The translations under genes and the position numbers were made by a program. A stretch of 64,000 nt of DNA from Pyronema omphalodes (lineage: Eukaryota > Ascomycota > Pezizomycetes > Pezizales > Pyronemataceae): NCBI GenBank assembly GCA_024516155.1, contig JAJJXM010000071.1, positions 186,001 to 250,000 on the forward strand. Direction: 5' to 3'. A model generated the notes under the pieces. That model saw only the letters and a program-made list of their open reading frames with translations, had not been told where the DNA came from and searched no databases. This document shows positions 36,201-48,614 of the stretch, in pieces. The stretch's first letter is position 1. The number at the start of each line of letters is the position of its first letter.

Positions 36201-39200
36201 TCAACTACTCTCCGCCCCCTTATTATTAAAATGGCTCTTCATATGTCTCTTAAGATTATCCTGCCTAGTATAAGTAGCCGAACAACACTGACACTGAAAG
36301 CTCCTCTGTTTCTGAGCTTTCACCATTCCCATGCCTGCACCTATATTCCCCATCCCCTGTCCCTGTCCCTGCACCACATATCCCGACTGCCCCAAATTTC
36401 CAAACCCATCATACCCCGTCCCAATAGGACTCTGTCTGCTCGGCGGCGTATTCGCGGGTCCCGAGTTCGAGTTCATTCCCGCAGCAGCAACTGGCATGGA
36501 CCAAGAGAACGGTGCGATATCTAGAAACTCGGTATCATTTTCCAGGTGTTTAAAGTCTCTTGAGTAACCGGTTGCGTCAGCACCTTCGCCAGCATCACCG
36601 GTTTCGCCGATAGTGGTGGCGGGAGATGGGAATTGGTGTTGTGCCGCCAGTTGGGATTGTTGTTGTTGGTATTGTAGGATGGAGGCGGTGTCGAGGAATT
36701 GTGGGCTGAAGTGTTGGTGGAGTTGTTCTTGCTGCAGGGCGAGTTGTTGGGCTTGTAGCTGCTGCTGCTGGTGATGATGTAGTTGGGATTGATGGTGTTG
36801 CTGCTGCTGGCCGTGGTGGGTTTGATGGGTTTGCTGGATTTGATGTGTTGTGGAGCTTCGCAGGGATTGGAGTCCGCCTTTACGTTGGAGGGGGCGTTTT
36901 CCTGGTGGTGGGCCTGGAGCGCTATCAATTTGTGGAGGTCCGCTTCGAGACCGTGGTATCTGTTCTGGTGATGGAAGTTGCATCGGCATTTTATCGATTT
37001 CGTGTTTCATCGTTTTAGATATATGGTCCCTTCTATCTTTTGGCATGATAGCGTTGCCGAGCTTGTTACCCATTGTCCAGGTTGCTTCCAGTCCCCAGTC
37101 ACCTTCCCACATGGACATCTTCTGACCATTCTTGAACTCCCAGGCGACATGCTGCATACGCTGCTGCCATTCATCAAAGTTATTTCCACAGAAGCCACAT
37201 CGGGATTGTCGTGGACCTTTCGCTTTCTTGGACCATGCATCGAAGGATGGTCGCCAGGTATGTATTCCGTGCATACGCTTGAGATGTTGTTTCAAGTGAT
37301 CTTTTCGCGCGAATACTCTCTCGGCGGGACCTTTACCGTGGCAGTAGGAGGCGTTACATTTGTTTGGAATGTTGGAGTGCTCTTCATGCACTTCTTCACA
37401 ATATACACACTCCCTGGTACCCTTCTTATACTGACCTTCCGGAGCGCATACCCACTTGTCGAGGACGAGATGAATGACCTCTTCATGACGTCGCCAGTCT
37501 CCAAAGTTTGCAAAGTCCGCCATGCAGAAGGTACACTGGTATACTCGCTGGCCTTGGTTATTGGAGCGGGTTCCCTTGCGCTTTCTAAGGCGGAGGACCT
37601 TCTTGCGACGAGATTCTAACGAGTGCTGAGACATGGCGGAGTTGACGGAAGAGTTGGAGTTTGAGGCGGAGGTGAGGACGGACTGCGAAGAGCCGGTGGA
37701 GTAGATATCCGAGTTGGACTCATCCGAGGGATTAGAGTTGCTATTTGATGCGAATGGTGGTCGAGGCTTCAGGAATTCTCCCTGCCGAGCTCTCCGGATT
37801 GCTTCCTTCTTGATGCTCTCTACAGACGCTCCTTCATCTTCTGAGGCACTAGACCAATATCTGTCAAGCGGACTCGCAGGTTTTTCGCAAGGCGGCATGA
37901 TCGGAGTTTCGCACTGCTACTGTCAGCGAGGGCAATACTTTTGGGATAAGAAGACCAACCGATGAAACATGAAAGAACCAGTTAAAGTCCGGTTTAGACA
38001 AATCCAGTGGTTTGAAGGTTTCACATGACGAGCAGAAACCTTCAAAACCAGCACCAACTGCGCCAACTATCGGTTGTACATCCACCGGCGAGGAATAGAA
38101 ACCATCTGTTGCAAAGTCCATACCATGGATTTCCTCCTTATGTGTGCGGTATTCCGATACTGTCAGATGCTTATGAGGCATACAAACCTTACACCAGATA
38201 CCCCCGCCGTATTCTTCCACTGATTTCAGTTTGGCTGGATATACTGGCTTATTGACTATCCAGTTTTCCCTAAACCACTGCTTTATCAACTCCGGAGTCC
38301 AGGCTGGCCGACTACGAGGCGACCATTGTGACTGATGTTCTATTGACGCGAATTCCGCTTCAAATTCTGGGACTGGTGAGTCAAACAACTGTACCGGTTG
38401 TTGCCGGCAAGATTCATCAACGAAATCAACTTGTTGCTGGTCTGATGAGAGGTATTCTAGCTGATTATTATATTCCAGGAAGTTTTGGTTGAGGTCTTGG
38501 TTGGTGTAGATGTTGTCGGAGGCAAAGTATACTTCGTTTCCTGCGGCTAGGGGAAGCCCTATCTGACTCTCTAGCGGAACATCGTCGGATACCTGCGGAA
38601 ACTTGCATTAGGGTATGGGATGAATAGGGTTGGGGTAGGGTAGGGTATGGCATACCAGCTGCCAGTCATACTGATCCTCTAGGTTGTGAATGTTCCTCGG
38701 CTGTAGTGTAGCAGGATTATTCATATCCACGTTGGTGGTATCGTAACCCAACCCACTGCCTCCGCCGTAGAAGGCACTATGCATGAGTGCTTGTACATCA
38801 CTTGTAACAACCTATACGCAAGCCACATTAGCCTGATGAAACATTCCACAGACTACTATCTAACGTAATGTCTAGATGTGATATGAAAGAATAAAAAAAA
38901 TTTAAAACCGACATTGCTGGAAGTAGGGATGTTGTACCCATATTCGGGCGAGTAAGGAGATGTCACAGTATTAGCGTTTCGCGCATAAGTCGTGACAGCC
39001 GTTTCATAAGTCCAATCATCCAACTGGTCCAAGCTTTCTAGCTGCTGTTGCTGATTTTGTTGCTGTATTAACTGCTGTTGCTGAGCTTGCTGTTGAGCTT
39101 GCTGTTGAGCTTGAATCTGCATCTGCATCTGTCTCCTAGCAGCTTCAAGCTGTTTCTGTTGTAGCGCGAGCTGCTGCTCATGTTGCGAGTTGTGACGAGA

Positions 39201-39341
39201 GGAGGATTGAGGTTGAGCACCGCCGTTGGGTTGGTGAAGCTCTTGTTGACGCCGCTTCATACGCGCTGCGAGAGTTTGCTGTGTTGTGTCATATTGCTGG
39301 CTGTAGATGGAGTCCTGACCGGCGTGGGGGTAAGAGGACAT
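36201..39341 (-). CDS. Glutamine-rich C2H2 zinc-finger protein, four exons (973 aa)
   Basis: A probable nuclear DNA-binding regulator. The model is complement(join(36201..37913, 37969..38592, 38656..38811, 38913..39341)). All introns are GT-AG, each exon is a whole number of codons, and the total is 974 codons. Exon 1 carries a Gln-rich tract (about residues 55-110) encoded by CAG/CAA repeats. Exon 3 ends with a cysteine/histidine module (WCKVCMP...THKEEIHG, about 326-350) and an FCSSC motif. Exon 4 has an acidic/Ser region, a basic KVLRLRKRKGTR segment, a C2H2 finger (YQCTFC...RRHEEVIH, about 527), an irregular CVYCEE...KQHLKRMH finger, CGFCGNNFDEW, a second Gln/His-rich region, and a C-terminal finger FQCQCCSATYTRQDNLKRH at about 941. 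Fingers spread through the protein, with Gln-rich activation-like tracts between, are common in filamentous-fungal regulators. The targets cannot be told. Its promoter must lie in 39342-42429. Confidence 0.82.
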
Positions 39342-42300
39342 GGTGGGGCTTGGTGGGGCGCGGATGGCCCTGGTGTATGCGGGGATCGATGGGAGAGAGC
39401 TGGATATGGGCTGTGAAGGGGTTTATTAGCTATCTGCGGCAAATGGACGGGGAGTAGAGGATGGGCAAGCTGTAGCGATGGGGCGGGATGGCAAGGCGGG
39501 GCCGTGAAACTGAGGTACGGCGAGGTAGCTTACCTGCAGGATTTAATCACAGATAATGGGTGTAGTAATTCGAGGGTGTGAAAGACAGATGCATGAGTTG
39601 ATCCGCTCCAGAGTATTTCTGTCTCTATCCGCCTGTCTTGCTGTGTTTGGGCGTCCTTTGACAAGGTCTCTATCTCCGTCTCAGCACAAAATGGTGATAG
39701 TAATCACTTGTAGAGAAGATGAGGTCGCAATTGAGGCTGGCGACGGCACGTGAGGCGGCTGCGGGGGGTAGAAGTAGTAATGTAGATGTGCTGGCTTCCC
39801 TCGATGTTGTATTGTTGTAGAAAAGCTGGTGGGTCCGCAAGCTGTCGTTCGGTGTTGAGGAAGGATGTGGGGTCTCTGCTGTTCTGTTCCTCTTCTGTTC
39901 TGGCTGGAGCTTGGGGTGGGTGGTGTGCCAGCGCTGTCCACACTCTACTCGAGCAGCGGCAGCCTTTCTAGCGAGCAAGTGTCACCTTCGCCAGCGGACA
40001 GCGAGACGACCAAACAGGCGAACCGGTGTCTAGACTTTGCGGATAGGCAACGATGAGCCGCAAAAGAACGCGAACTGGATGAGTGGAGAGAAGTGGCTCG
40101 AAGGTGAAGGAATAAATGTGATAATTGCGGACACAATTGTTCTGTTTGTTCTATTTGTTCGTGATTCCTATTCTTCTGTTGGAATTATTCGCGATTCCTA
40201 TTCTTCTATTGGAATCATTCGCAGTGCCAATTCATCCATCTTTCTTCGGTACTTTATGGAAAAAGATACAGAATCACATCAGCGAATAACGTCCCACTTG
40301 ACTGTTATCATTCTGAGACTCCCTCTCTTGTCCCGCTCGTCTGTCATTCCAATAAAACTCAATGTTCGCTGCTGTGTGAAAGCTGAGTGGTGTTGACAGT
40401 CTGCAATGCTCGCTATTTCCGTGTTGCGTTGTACATACGCTGGCTTGATGTTCTTTGTGTAACGTCAGCCCTGTTGGTCACCGTGTGCTTGGATCGGGCC
40501 TTGTTTCCAACTCCGCAATTTTCTCCAACGTCGGCGTTTCGAAACAATTCCGTCGTCGGCCTTGTCTCACCACGAAACTGGAAATATCATGCACGACATA
40601 ATCACTTCAAAACATTCTTTGTTCCACCGTCAGAGTTACGACATAAAGAGTTATCCGTGGATTCCTCAACACCAAAAAACCGTTCGTTCTCTCTCTCTAC
40701 CCCACACTTTGACGATATTCAACACCGCTGTGTTTTCCTGGTTTTTAAGACTGCAGATCCTGGGACACGCTGGACAGCACACCAGGAACCAGAGCCGTGA
40801 ACTAGCATAAAAGAGGGCTAGCCGCGGACATCGTGGAATCAACGCCGACAAACTCTCTCTACAACCACCAAGACGGCGGTGTTACTCTCGGCATTGAGGT
40901 TACACTCATCCGATAGTGAATATCAGAAGCCTGATTAATATATCACCAAAACTTTGTTCCGGATCGGAAAAGCTACACAGCAATATATTCGGCTTACTTC
41001 AACATTCGGGGTAGATGACAGCTTTGCCTAATCTAAGAATACAGTCCCTAGCCATATCAGCTCCTGGTCACTGACAGTTGCGATCTTGCCGAGTTGCCTA
41101 ATAGCCGCAACCTGACAGATCTGGGATACACTCAACTTTCGATGTGCTCGGCGATTAGGGTGCTGTGTACTTGTCTGGAACGACTCTAGTGAGGCAAAGA
41201 ATGAGACCGGAACCGGTACTTGAGGGAAGAGTTTTACGAGTTTTTGTACGACTTTTCTCACGGATCATACAACTTTCACGGATACGAAGTTGGACACGGC
41301 AGAGAATCACCAATATACTGCTGCCTAATAAACCAGAAGAAAAGATCCTGTTGCTCAGCGCTGTGGGATCTTGATTTTTACGATTGACAACAATTGACGA
41401 CTTGTAGCTGGTTGACTTGAGTGTTCGCTGTTAGGTGCCAATCAGTTGTGGGTCCACCAATTGCTTTCCCACCATCAACACAACTACTACCATCTACAAC
41501 TCTCCTCCACAAACCAAAGTAGTTCATGAACATCAAATGGATCCTTCCATGGATGCACTTCAAAACTGACGTCAGATTGGCTTCGTCAGATTCATCGGAC
41601 ACAGGGATCCCAAGCTGTCTCTAGCTTCAACCTTAAATGCACCCTTAATTGGTCGCGAACGTGGGAGGGGCAAAGGGGATGCCCAAGGGATGGCGGCGTG
41701 CGGAGGAAACGGAGGGGAAGCCGACAAGCGCCGTTGGGAAACATAGGAATTTCACACTCTTTGCTGATCATCCATGAAATTTACCGTCACGACTTGCGTT
41801 CCGGCTTCAGTTTTCTACAAATCCGCTTAACCAACCAATATCAATCTGGAATGTCGTTCAATTTCCCAATTTCAGCTCGATCGGCTCACTGTGCCGCAGC
41901 TCACAATGCCACTACACCTATCACAACTTTTTTTCGGTCGCCCATAATACTATTGGCTTACAGATTCAATCATCGAAATGAGTCCAACTGCATTATCGCA
42001 CGCGCGTTGAGATCCAGTCGTATCGGCTGAGACTCATCGGCTTCTCACAGAACTGTCGGCCAGACACGAGCTATCATGCGACGCGACGACGATCCGAACT
42101 CAGCCTCATCGGCCAACCAGTTAGCCAGGCATGCACGTCCGAGAGCTGAACAGCAGCTTACCATAGCTTCAACAGAGACACCATACCGCTTCACTGTTTG
42201 TCAACGATCCCACCCACCATCGAAACGCACGAGAAAGACTCCTGAGCATCGCCATCTCTGATACGACGCGTCCACCCAATCAATTCATCACCTCCTATTG

Positions 42301-42429
42301 TAACACTGCGATACTACCCAACCACCCACTTCCGCGCTTCACACCACCCCCCCGAATTCTCTATCGCCATACCTCTGCATCGTAATCACCCGCGCTACTG
42401 ATCGGGGGGTATAGTAACTGCGTGTCGCT
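39342..42429. other. Intergenic region between divergent genes
   Basis: A 3.1-kb region that must hold the promoters of both the minus-strand zinc-finger gene and the plus-strand gene at 42430. It includes a short direct repeat (CGATTCCTATTCTTCTRTTGGAAT, about 40160-40217, two copies). No supported coding segment. Confidence 0.45.
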
Positions 42430-44849
42430 ATGGCATCAAGAGGGGACCGAACTGTTCAGGGCAGTCCTGTGTCGCAGAGAGGTCGGGGCGGCGATGAATT
42501 ACTATCGGTGACTACACCCTTCCGATGCTTTATTACATCACCTGCGATTACTTACTTGGCTATGGATGATTCAAGGCCGATATACCACCCGCTAGTCTCC
42601 GTTCCGCACGCGCCGACCTTGCTCACTTTCGATTTCCGCCATCTCCTCCGCTATCGTCACCGAGGTCTCCGAGCTTTCCAAGAGGGATACATGATCAGCA
42701 ACGAGCTTACCCTGAGCAGTCACCACCTCGACCGCGTGCGCAGCCTCCTCCAGTTCCACCTCCGTTAAGTACGAGAAACAATCGAGCGGCAACACTTGCG
42801 CAAGAGCGCGGTACCACGACAGATCAAACCACAACAACAACAACATCAAATGAGCCAACCCCTGAACCTGAAGATATTTCATTCGGAGAGAGCAATGTGT
42901 TGTTCATGGTGAATCGGGGTTGCCCCCTACATCGTGGATTCGGCAACTTTGCCCATCAGTTGTTGCTCAATCGCAGGTCCCCATCGGCACCTGCGGTTAC
43001 TCGAACAATCTTCTGGAACGAGACCTTTGGAAAATACATTGTGCAAGAAATCACAGTTGGTGATGGTGACCTCTCAACGTGCGCTGCGGATGATGGCCCT
43101 GTGCGTGACTTTCCTCGTCTATTGCCTATGCAGCAACAAGCCGACCTGATTGTGATATTCACCACGCGAGTATCCGCAGCGTTATCCCGGCGATCGTTAC
43201 TGGGACTTGAGAGGTTCACAGCCCATGGGTTACAGAATGTTCCGCATATCTTGATCATGGCAAATGAAAACGTAAATAAGGCTTCTCCGCTTGAAGCATT
43301 CCAAGCCGCTCGCCATTTTACAAATCTAGACCATGTTGCTGTTTTATATCAATCAACACCATCTCGGGATTCGTTAGGTCCTTGTCAGATTATTCATCTT
43401 AACGGATGTTTAGAAACACTTCGTCCTCGAGGTAGATTCAACGGCAGATCAATCAGCGATATGGTGGAATGGCGAGACCTCCCCGAGCTGGATCTAGAAG
43501 CAGCACTCGAGCGGCTACAGCTTAAGCGCAACCCAGCATCACCGGCTCGCACCCGTCGAAGCACAGTAGGCTCCGGCACAGATCGGCCCGCCCGTCGCAG
43601 CATCATCAACCGCAACAGCATAGTTTCTCCGGCTGTAGAAACCCGAGCCGCCGACAGAGTCCGTCGTATATCTCTCCTTCTATCATCCCCCACCCGGGAC
43701 CACACTGTTCTCTCCGCCCTCCAACGAGAGCTCCGAACCCACCACCGAACCAGTTCCTCCCGCTTCTCTCTCGACGGCGCAAGTTTCCTCCCAGCCGAAA
43801 ACCTCTACCACCCAGTCCAAGGTCCCGTCGGCAACGGCCTCCGCGGCGAATGCCAAATCTGCTGCGACGAAGAAAGCCAGTTAGTCTTCCTATTGAAACG
43901 ACCCACCGACCTTCCACCCCGAAGCTACAGTGCAATCCCATGGCCTCTCGCCGTCGGTGCCCTCCCAGAAAACGATATCATCTCCGCTTTTATCTGCTGC
44001 GACAACTGCAGCTACTACGTCGTCGAGCAGGGTCACACCCCCATCCGAGAAACCTTAACAGGGGCCTTATCCCTAATCCCCTATTCCACCAACAAAGACC
44101 GCTGGCTAGAGGACCTAGGCCGGGGATTTAGCCACTACGGTCGTTTCTCGCGGGAGTTACTACCGCTGGTATTCCTCGCGGTAGTCGAAGAAACCATGCG
44201 CACGCGCAGCTGGGCCAAACCCGACGGCAGCGAAGAAAACGCACAACGCCGCACCGCACTACTCTGGACCCGTAATAAGCTTCTGGAGCAAGTAAAAATG
44301 AAAGAAGACGGGCATGACGGGAGCTTGGGGGACTGGATCCAGAAAGTCGTCACCCAGCCGAAACGGGGAACTAATAGTATGGTCTGGCATTATCCACTTC
44401 CGGGCTTTAGAATCCTCCTCACCCTGTCTGGTGCAGAGTTGGAGCTAAGATATCAAATCACTTGGAAACGATTACTGCTGGATATAACCCGACGGATGCG
44501 ACGTCTTCTGGCGGAAGAGGGCATCGATAAAATTACCCTTATGATAGGAAGAGCGAGGAATATGCTTACCTCGAATGAAGTGCTGGAAAATGAATGGTTG
44601 ATCAACCTAGGGGAGGAGGGGATATTGCCGGAAGAGGTTATGGCAGAGTTTAGACCCCTCGAAAAAGAGGTTAGGTGGATTGAAACTAATGGACGGTATG
44701 CGCTGGCGGTTTGGTTGGGGTGGATGTTGAGGTTGCCCGGGATGCAGGGGACTACGGGAGAGGTTATGGATGCGATTGTGGAGGATTGTGGCGGGGAAAC
44801 GGTCGTGGAGAGACCTGGAGAGGTGGGGAGGGGCGCGTGTAGAGCGTGA
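42430..44849 (+). CDS. Uncharacterised protein with paired cysteine motifs (783 aa)
   Basis: The model is join(42430..42507, 42576..44849). The long frame is open without a stop from 42570, so coding must start upstream of its first ATG at 42906. The ATG at 42430 joins through a 68-bp intron (GTGACT...TTCAAG) in phase and gives 784 codons. The N-terminal 130 residues are Pro/Arg/Thr-rich and probably disordered. Residues from about 135 form a folded part beginning near FGNFAHQLL. A Ser/Arg-rich stretch follows (about 320-420), then two cysteine clusters, CQICC at about 452 and CCDNC at about 500. Their C-x2-C spacing and the two halves suggest a metal site. The C-terminal 250 residues are probably helical and rich in Trp and Leu. 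RING-like is a possibility, but His/Cys ligands are too few for a standard RING. No family recognised. Confidence 0.65.
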
Positions 44850-44943
44850 TGGTTGGGGCGGGGAGCCGAGAGCAGCGGGGTGGTGGCGGCGGAGGGGGCG
44901 GGGGTGTGGGGTGGTGGGGCTGGGGGGGGGGGGGGGGGGGGGG
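44850..44943. repeat. G-rich tract ending in 22 G
   Basis: GGTGGC/GGGGCGGGG-type sequence runs directly from the stop codon of the preceding gene into an uninterrupted G-run at 44922-44943. Frames across it read as poly-glycine and are artefacts. Confidence 0.9.
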
Positions 44944-45244
44944 TGAAGAGAACAGGAGAAGGAAAGAGGTAATGTTTATCTCATGCAGGCAATCTGAAGT
45001 TGAACGATGGATCGGGGGTGGGAGGTCGGAGGTGGGGGCGTTCTAGAAGAGACACTGAATCCATAGAGAGCGTAGAGTCGCAGAGCAGAAGGGATGAAAA
45101 TGTAAGCCTAGTCCTATCGTTATATAATCGATATAGATAAGCCGCGAGGGTGGTAATGAGAACTTTTTGATTATTACATCATTTTGATGATTCCGATGCT
45201 GGGGATGGAATGTCGGGAGGAGTGAATTCTTGGATCGAGAAGTT

Positions 45245-45456
45245 GGGATGGGATGGGATGAGATGGGATATGATGGGATGGGATGGGACGGGATGGGATG
45301 GGATGAGATGGGATATGATGGGATGGGATGGGACGGGATGGGATGGGATGGGATGGGATGGGGTGGGATGGGACAGGATGGGATGGGATGGGATGGGATG
45401 GGATGGGATGGGATGGGATGGGATGGGATGGGATGGGATAAGATGGGATAAGATGG
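45245..45456. repeat. GGGAT pentanucleotide satellite, about 210 bp
   Basis: Repeats of GGGAT with interspersed variants (GAGAT, GATAT, GGGAC, GGGGT). A higher-order unit of roughly 50 bp containing GAGATGGGATATGATGGG occurs twice at the left end. The minus strand reads as SHPIP-type repeats, an artefact. Confidence 0.95.
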
Positions 45457-45575
45457 GGATTGAGGATTGCTGGAGTATATCAAGATTCAAGATCCAATAA
45501 TCGGGATTTTCAAATACATTTCAACGCAGCATCCATCTCCTACTCCCACCCCAGCGTTTGCTAAATACAGTATCA

Positions 45576-45877
45576 CCCAAATCAAACCAAAATCCATCCG
45601 AAATTCAGCCAAAATCGAACCCAGCCCAAACCAAAATCAAACCAAAATCGAACCCAGCCCAAACCAAAATCAAACCAAAATCCATCCAAAATTCATCCAA
45701 AATCCAACCAGCCCAAATTAAAGCTAAATCCATCCCAAATCCAAGCCAAAATCAAACCCAAATCAAACCCAGTTGAAACCCAAATCAAACCCACATCCAA
45801 CCCACATCCAACCCACATCCAACCCACATCCAACCCACATCCAACCCACATCCAACCCACATCCAACCCACATCCAA
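45576..45877. repeat. A/C-rich tandem repeats (33-bp x2, 11-bp x8)
   Basis: AAAATCGAACCCAGCCCAAA-type DNA contains a 33-bp unit repeated twice (about 45608-45675). It is followed by eight copies of the 11-bp unit CCCACATCCAA (45790-45877). Confidence 0.9.
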
Positions 45878-45987
45878 CCCAAGCCAGATCCAAATCCATC
45901 CCAACCCAGCTCACCATCACAAAGAAAGGCAAGAGCAAATCCACCGATTACCATATACCATCGTGACCGGGCCCTCGTTACCATATA

Positions 45988-46004
45988 CCCCCCCCCCCCC
46001 CCCC
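45988..46004. repeat. Poly-C run of 17
   Basis: An uninterrupted C-run on the plus strand, opposite in polarity to the G-run 1 kb to the left. Confidence 0.95.
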
Positions 46005-46027
46005 TCACCCAACGGGCCCCGGATCCT

Positions 46028-46206
46028 TGGTATCGTGGTATCGGTGTATCGGTGTATCGGTGTATCGGTGTATCGTGGTATTGTGGTATCGTGGTATCGT
46101 GGTATCGTGGTATCGTGGTATCGTGGTATCGGTGTATCGGTGTATCAGTGTATACATACTCTACCATCTCTACCATCTCTACCATCTCTACCATCTCTAC
46201 CACCTC
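46028..46206. repeat. 8-bp and 9-bp tandem repeats
   Basis: From 46028 to about 46155 an 8-bp unit alternates between GTATCGGT and GTATCGTG blocks. From 46162 to 46206 the 9-bp unit TACCATCTC occurs five times, the last with one change. Confidence 0.92.
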
Positions 46207-48614
46207 CAACCCATCCCGCCGCATAGTCTATCACCACAGCATACCCGGAACAGCATATCCTCTCCTCTACCAGCAGAGACCAAAAACGGCCATGATCTCC
46301 AGCGGTGGGCGGGGAGGGGGGGCAGATGGGGGCGGAAGGGGCGGAGGGAGCGCGGAGCGGGCGGTGGGGAGGGGGTGGTGGTGGTGGGGGGAAGCGGCTT
46401 CGTATCTATGGCTGTATATTGCGTATTCAGTATTCAGTCTTCAGTAGTCATAGCATGGTAGTATGGTAGTATGGTGACATGATGGGCGAGCACATGGGGA
46501 CAGGAGACGGGGGAACGTGGGGACGGGGGGACGGGGGTACGGGGGAGATCTCAAAGCAGCGCTACGCAGCATCCGCGATGGAGCGGGCTGGACTGGACTA
46601 TAGATTATCGGCCAGGCCAGTACGGTGGTTGGTGTATGATTGGAGTAGGACTGGTTGTTGTTACGAAATGGTGGACTGGACCGCCTGTACACGGGATCTT
46701 AGAATATCACTTCCAGGTGATTGTGGGTGATTGTGGGTGATTGTCTTTCGAGTTATTCTAGGACAAAAGGTTTTGATGATGGGGCTTTGGGGGGTGGGGA
46801 TTGGTATAGTGAATTGATGGGGATGTGATGGGGATGAGTCTGACTGGGGTATGTGGATGCTGGGGGTGCAGGAATGTTAGGTAATGATTGCTAGGGGTTT
46901 TTGGATGTTTTGGATGGTGGTAAACAAGTTTGCGTGGAGGATTGGTGCGGCATGCAGAGAGCGTTGCTTCTGACAGTGCAGAGGGCATATCATTATTTAT
47001 TAATGCATTTTTTGATTCATACCCTGACCTAGGCCTGAAAGGCCGATATAGGACTGAAACAATAACCCGATTCCATCCTTGTCATGTAAACCACTTCCAT
47101 CACACCCTATAATGTGTGAAGATAGTATTGGTGTCATATATCACGCTATGGAGAATGAGGCAAACTCGACAGGAGAATGAATAATTAAGTTAGTATCCCG
47201 GGCCGGAACCCCAGAGGAGCTCCAGCTAGCCACGTCACGTGATTCGTGACTTTCCGATAGGACCTCACGAGGATCCCGGCCCGAGGCGTCGAAACTATTA
47301 TTCACTGTCAGTATGGGAGGACTCAGGACAGAGAAGGGGAAAGGAACACTTACCTCAAGGGTGTCGACTTACCCTTGAGAGAACTACAAACGACGCTGAT
47401 GCAGAACCAAGAAGACGACGAGAGCTAACCTCCTTATACCTGAGGAGTATTTGGCAATACACGGCTACGATAGGGGCTGCATAGAAACAAGAGGATTCCA
47501 AGCAGATGCAGATGCAGCGCAAGAGTGTCATCCGGTGTTACGAGTTGGGTGAACAGTTGGGCGAGAGATAAGACAGAGTCTAGTCCGCAAACAGGAGTGG
47601 AATGCAGGACAAGGGTCAACAGTGCATCAGCATGAGACGACGTCCAGCAAGGAACCCCACTCAGGAAACCTGTTTGATGGACCTGATATGACGCGTCCTT
47701 GGGCCTGGAACTGCCAACTTGGAAACAATACGGCGTTTGCATCACCACCAGGGTACGGCTGCACACTAATGCGTGCAGGTGGGGCACATATGACATCACA
47801 CAGGAATGTGACGGAGGGATCCATTCCGGTAGGACATCAGGATTCCTTATGATGTCAGTGACATCTACTTGCAATCGAGATTCTCTAGGGAGATCTATGA
47901 TGGCGCGATTCATCCGATAAATGACCCACACGTCATTATCACAGGAGTTCATGCATGATGCAGTCAGACAGAGTTGCCCTCTGGTGTGACTCATATCCCC
48001 AGCACCTCATCGGAAGGTGCGGGAGTACGGTAAGCGATTTCAAGGATTAATCTGACCAGGGCGAGCGTTATGCAAGTGAGCAATTAATTTAGTTGCGCGC
48101 TTAGTATGATGCAAGCCATCAGCAGATGCGTCACAGCCCTAACCCATGTCTTATCTCCTAAGCTCAGTTTGGCAGTTGGTTTCCCAAGGAAGGCTGGGCG
48201 AATTTGTAGAGGAAAGTCTATGAAACACCCTATGTCTTCCCTCTGTCTCCTCCATCATCATCCATTGATCCTCTACGCGACGATACCAAAACTTCACCAA
48301 CGAATACCTCCAAAGACGACCCTTAGGTTTATTCGGCCTGTGATCGGTTAATTCTCTTCCTAGCTTATCTTTGGAATAAGTTCTTTTAGTTCTCAAGAAC
48401 GAAGTGTCTGTCTACACCAGGACAGAATACTTGAGATACAACCGGAAAAGCCTCCGCATAGTTAGGACTGTGCCCAGGTTCACACTTCAATCTTAAGGCT
48501 ACAAGCTACCAAGTTTATTAATCGACACGGATACGGAAGACCCTCTTCTAGGGCAATGCGATAACGAATAACTCCTCCAAAAAACAAATCACACAACAAT
48601 TCAATCAACAAGCA
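46207..48614. other. Flank of the Ty3 element; LTR not resolved
   Basis: The 5' LTR and primer-binding site of the Ty3 element should lie left of 48615, but no 3' LTR is present in the window for comparison, so its limits cannot be set. A 187-codon minus-strand frame at 47434-47994 shows no protein-like features and is not called. Confidence 0.4.

Noticed and set aside
45043..45500. ORFs on both strands rich in SHPIP or GWDGM
   Set aside because: They are translations of the GGGAT satellite.
47434..47994. 187-codon minus-strand ORF
   Set aside because: It has no domain, no splice partners and no protein-like repeats. It lies where the Ty3 LTR or flank is expected.
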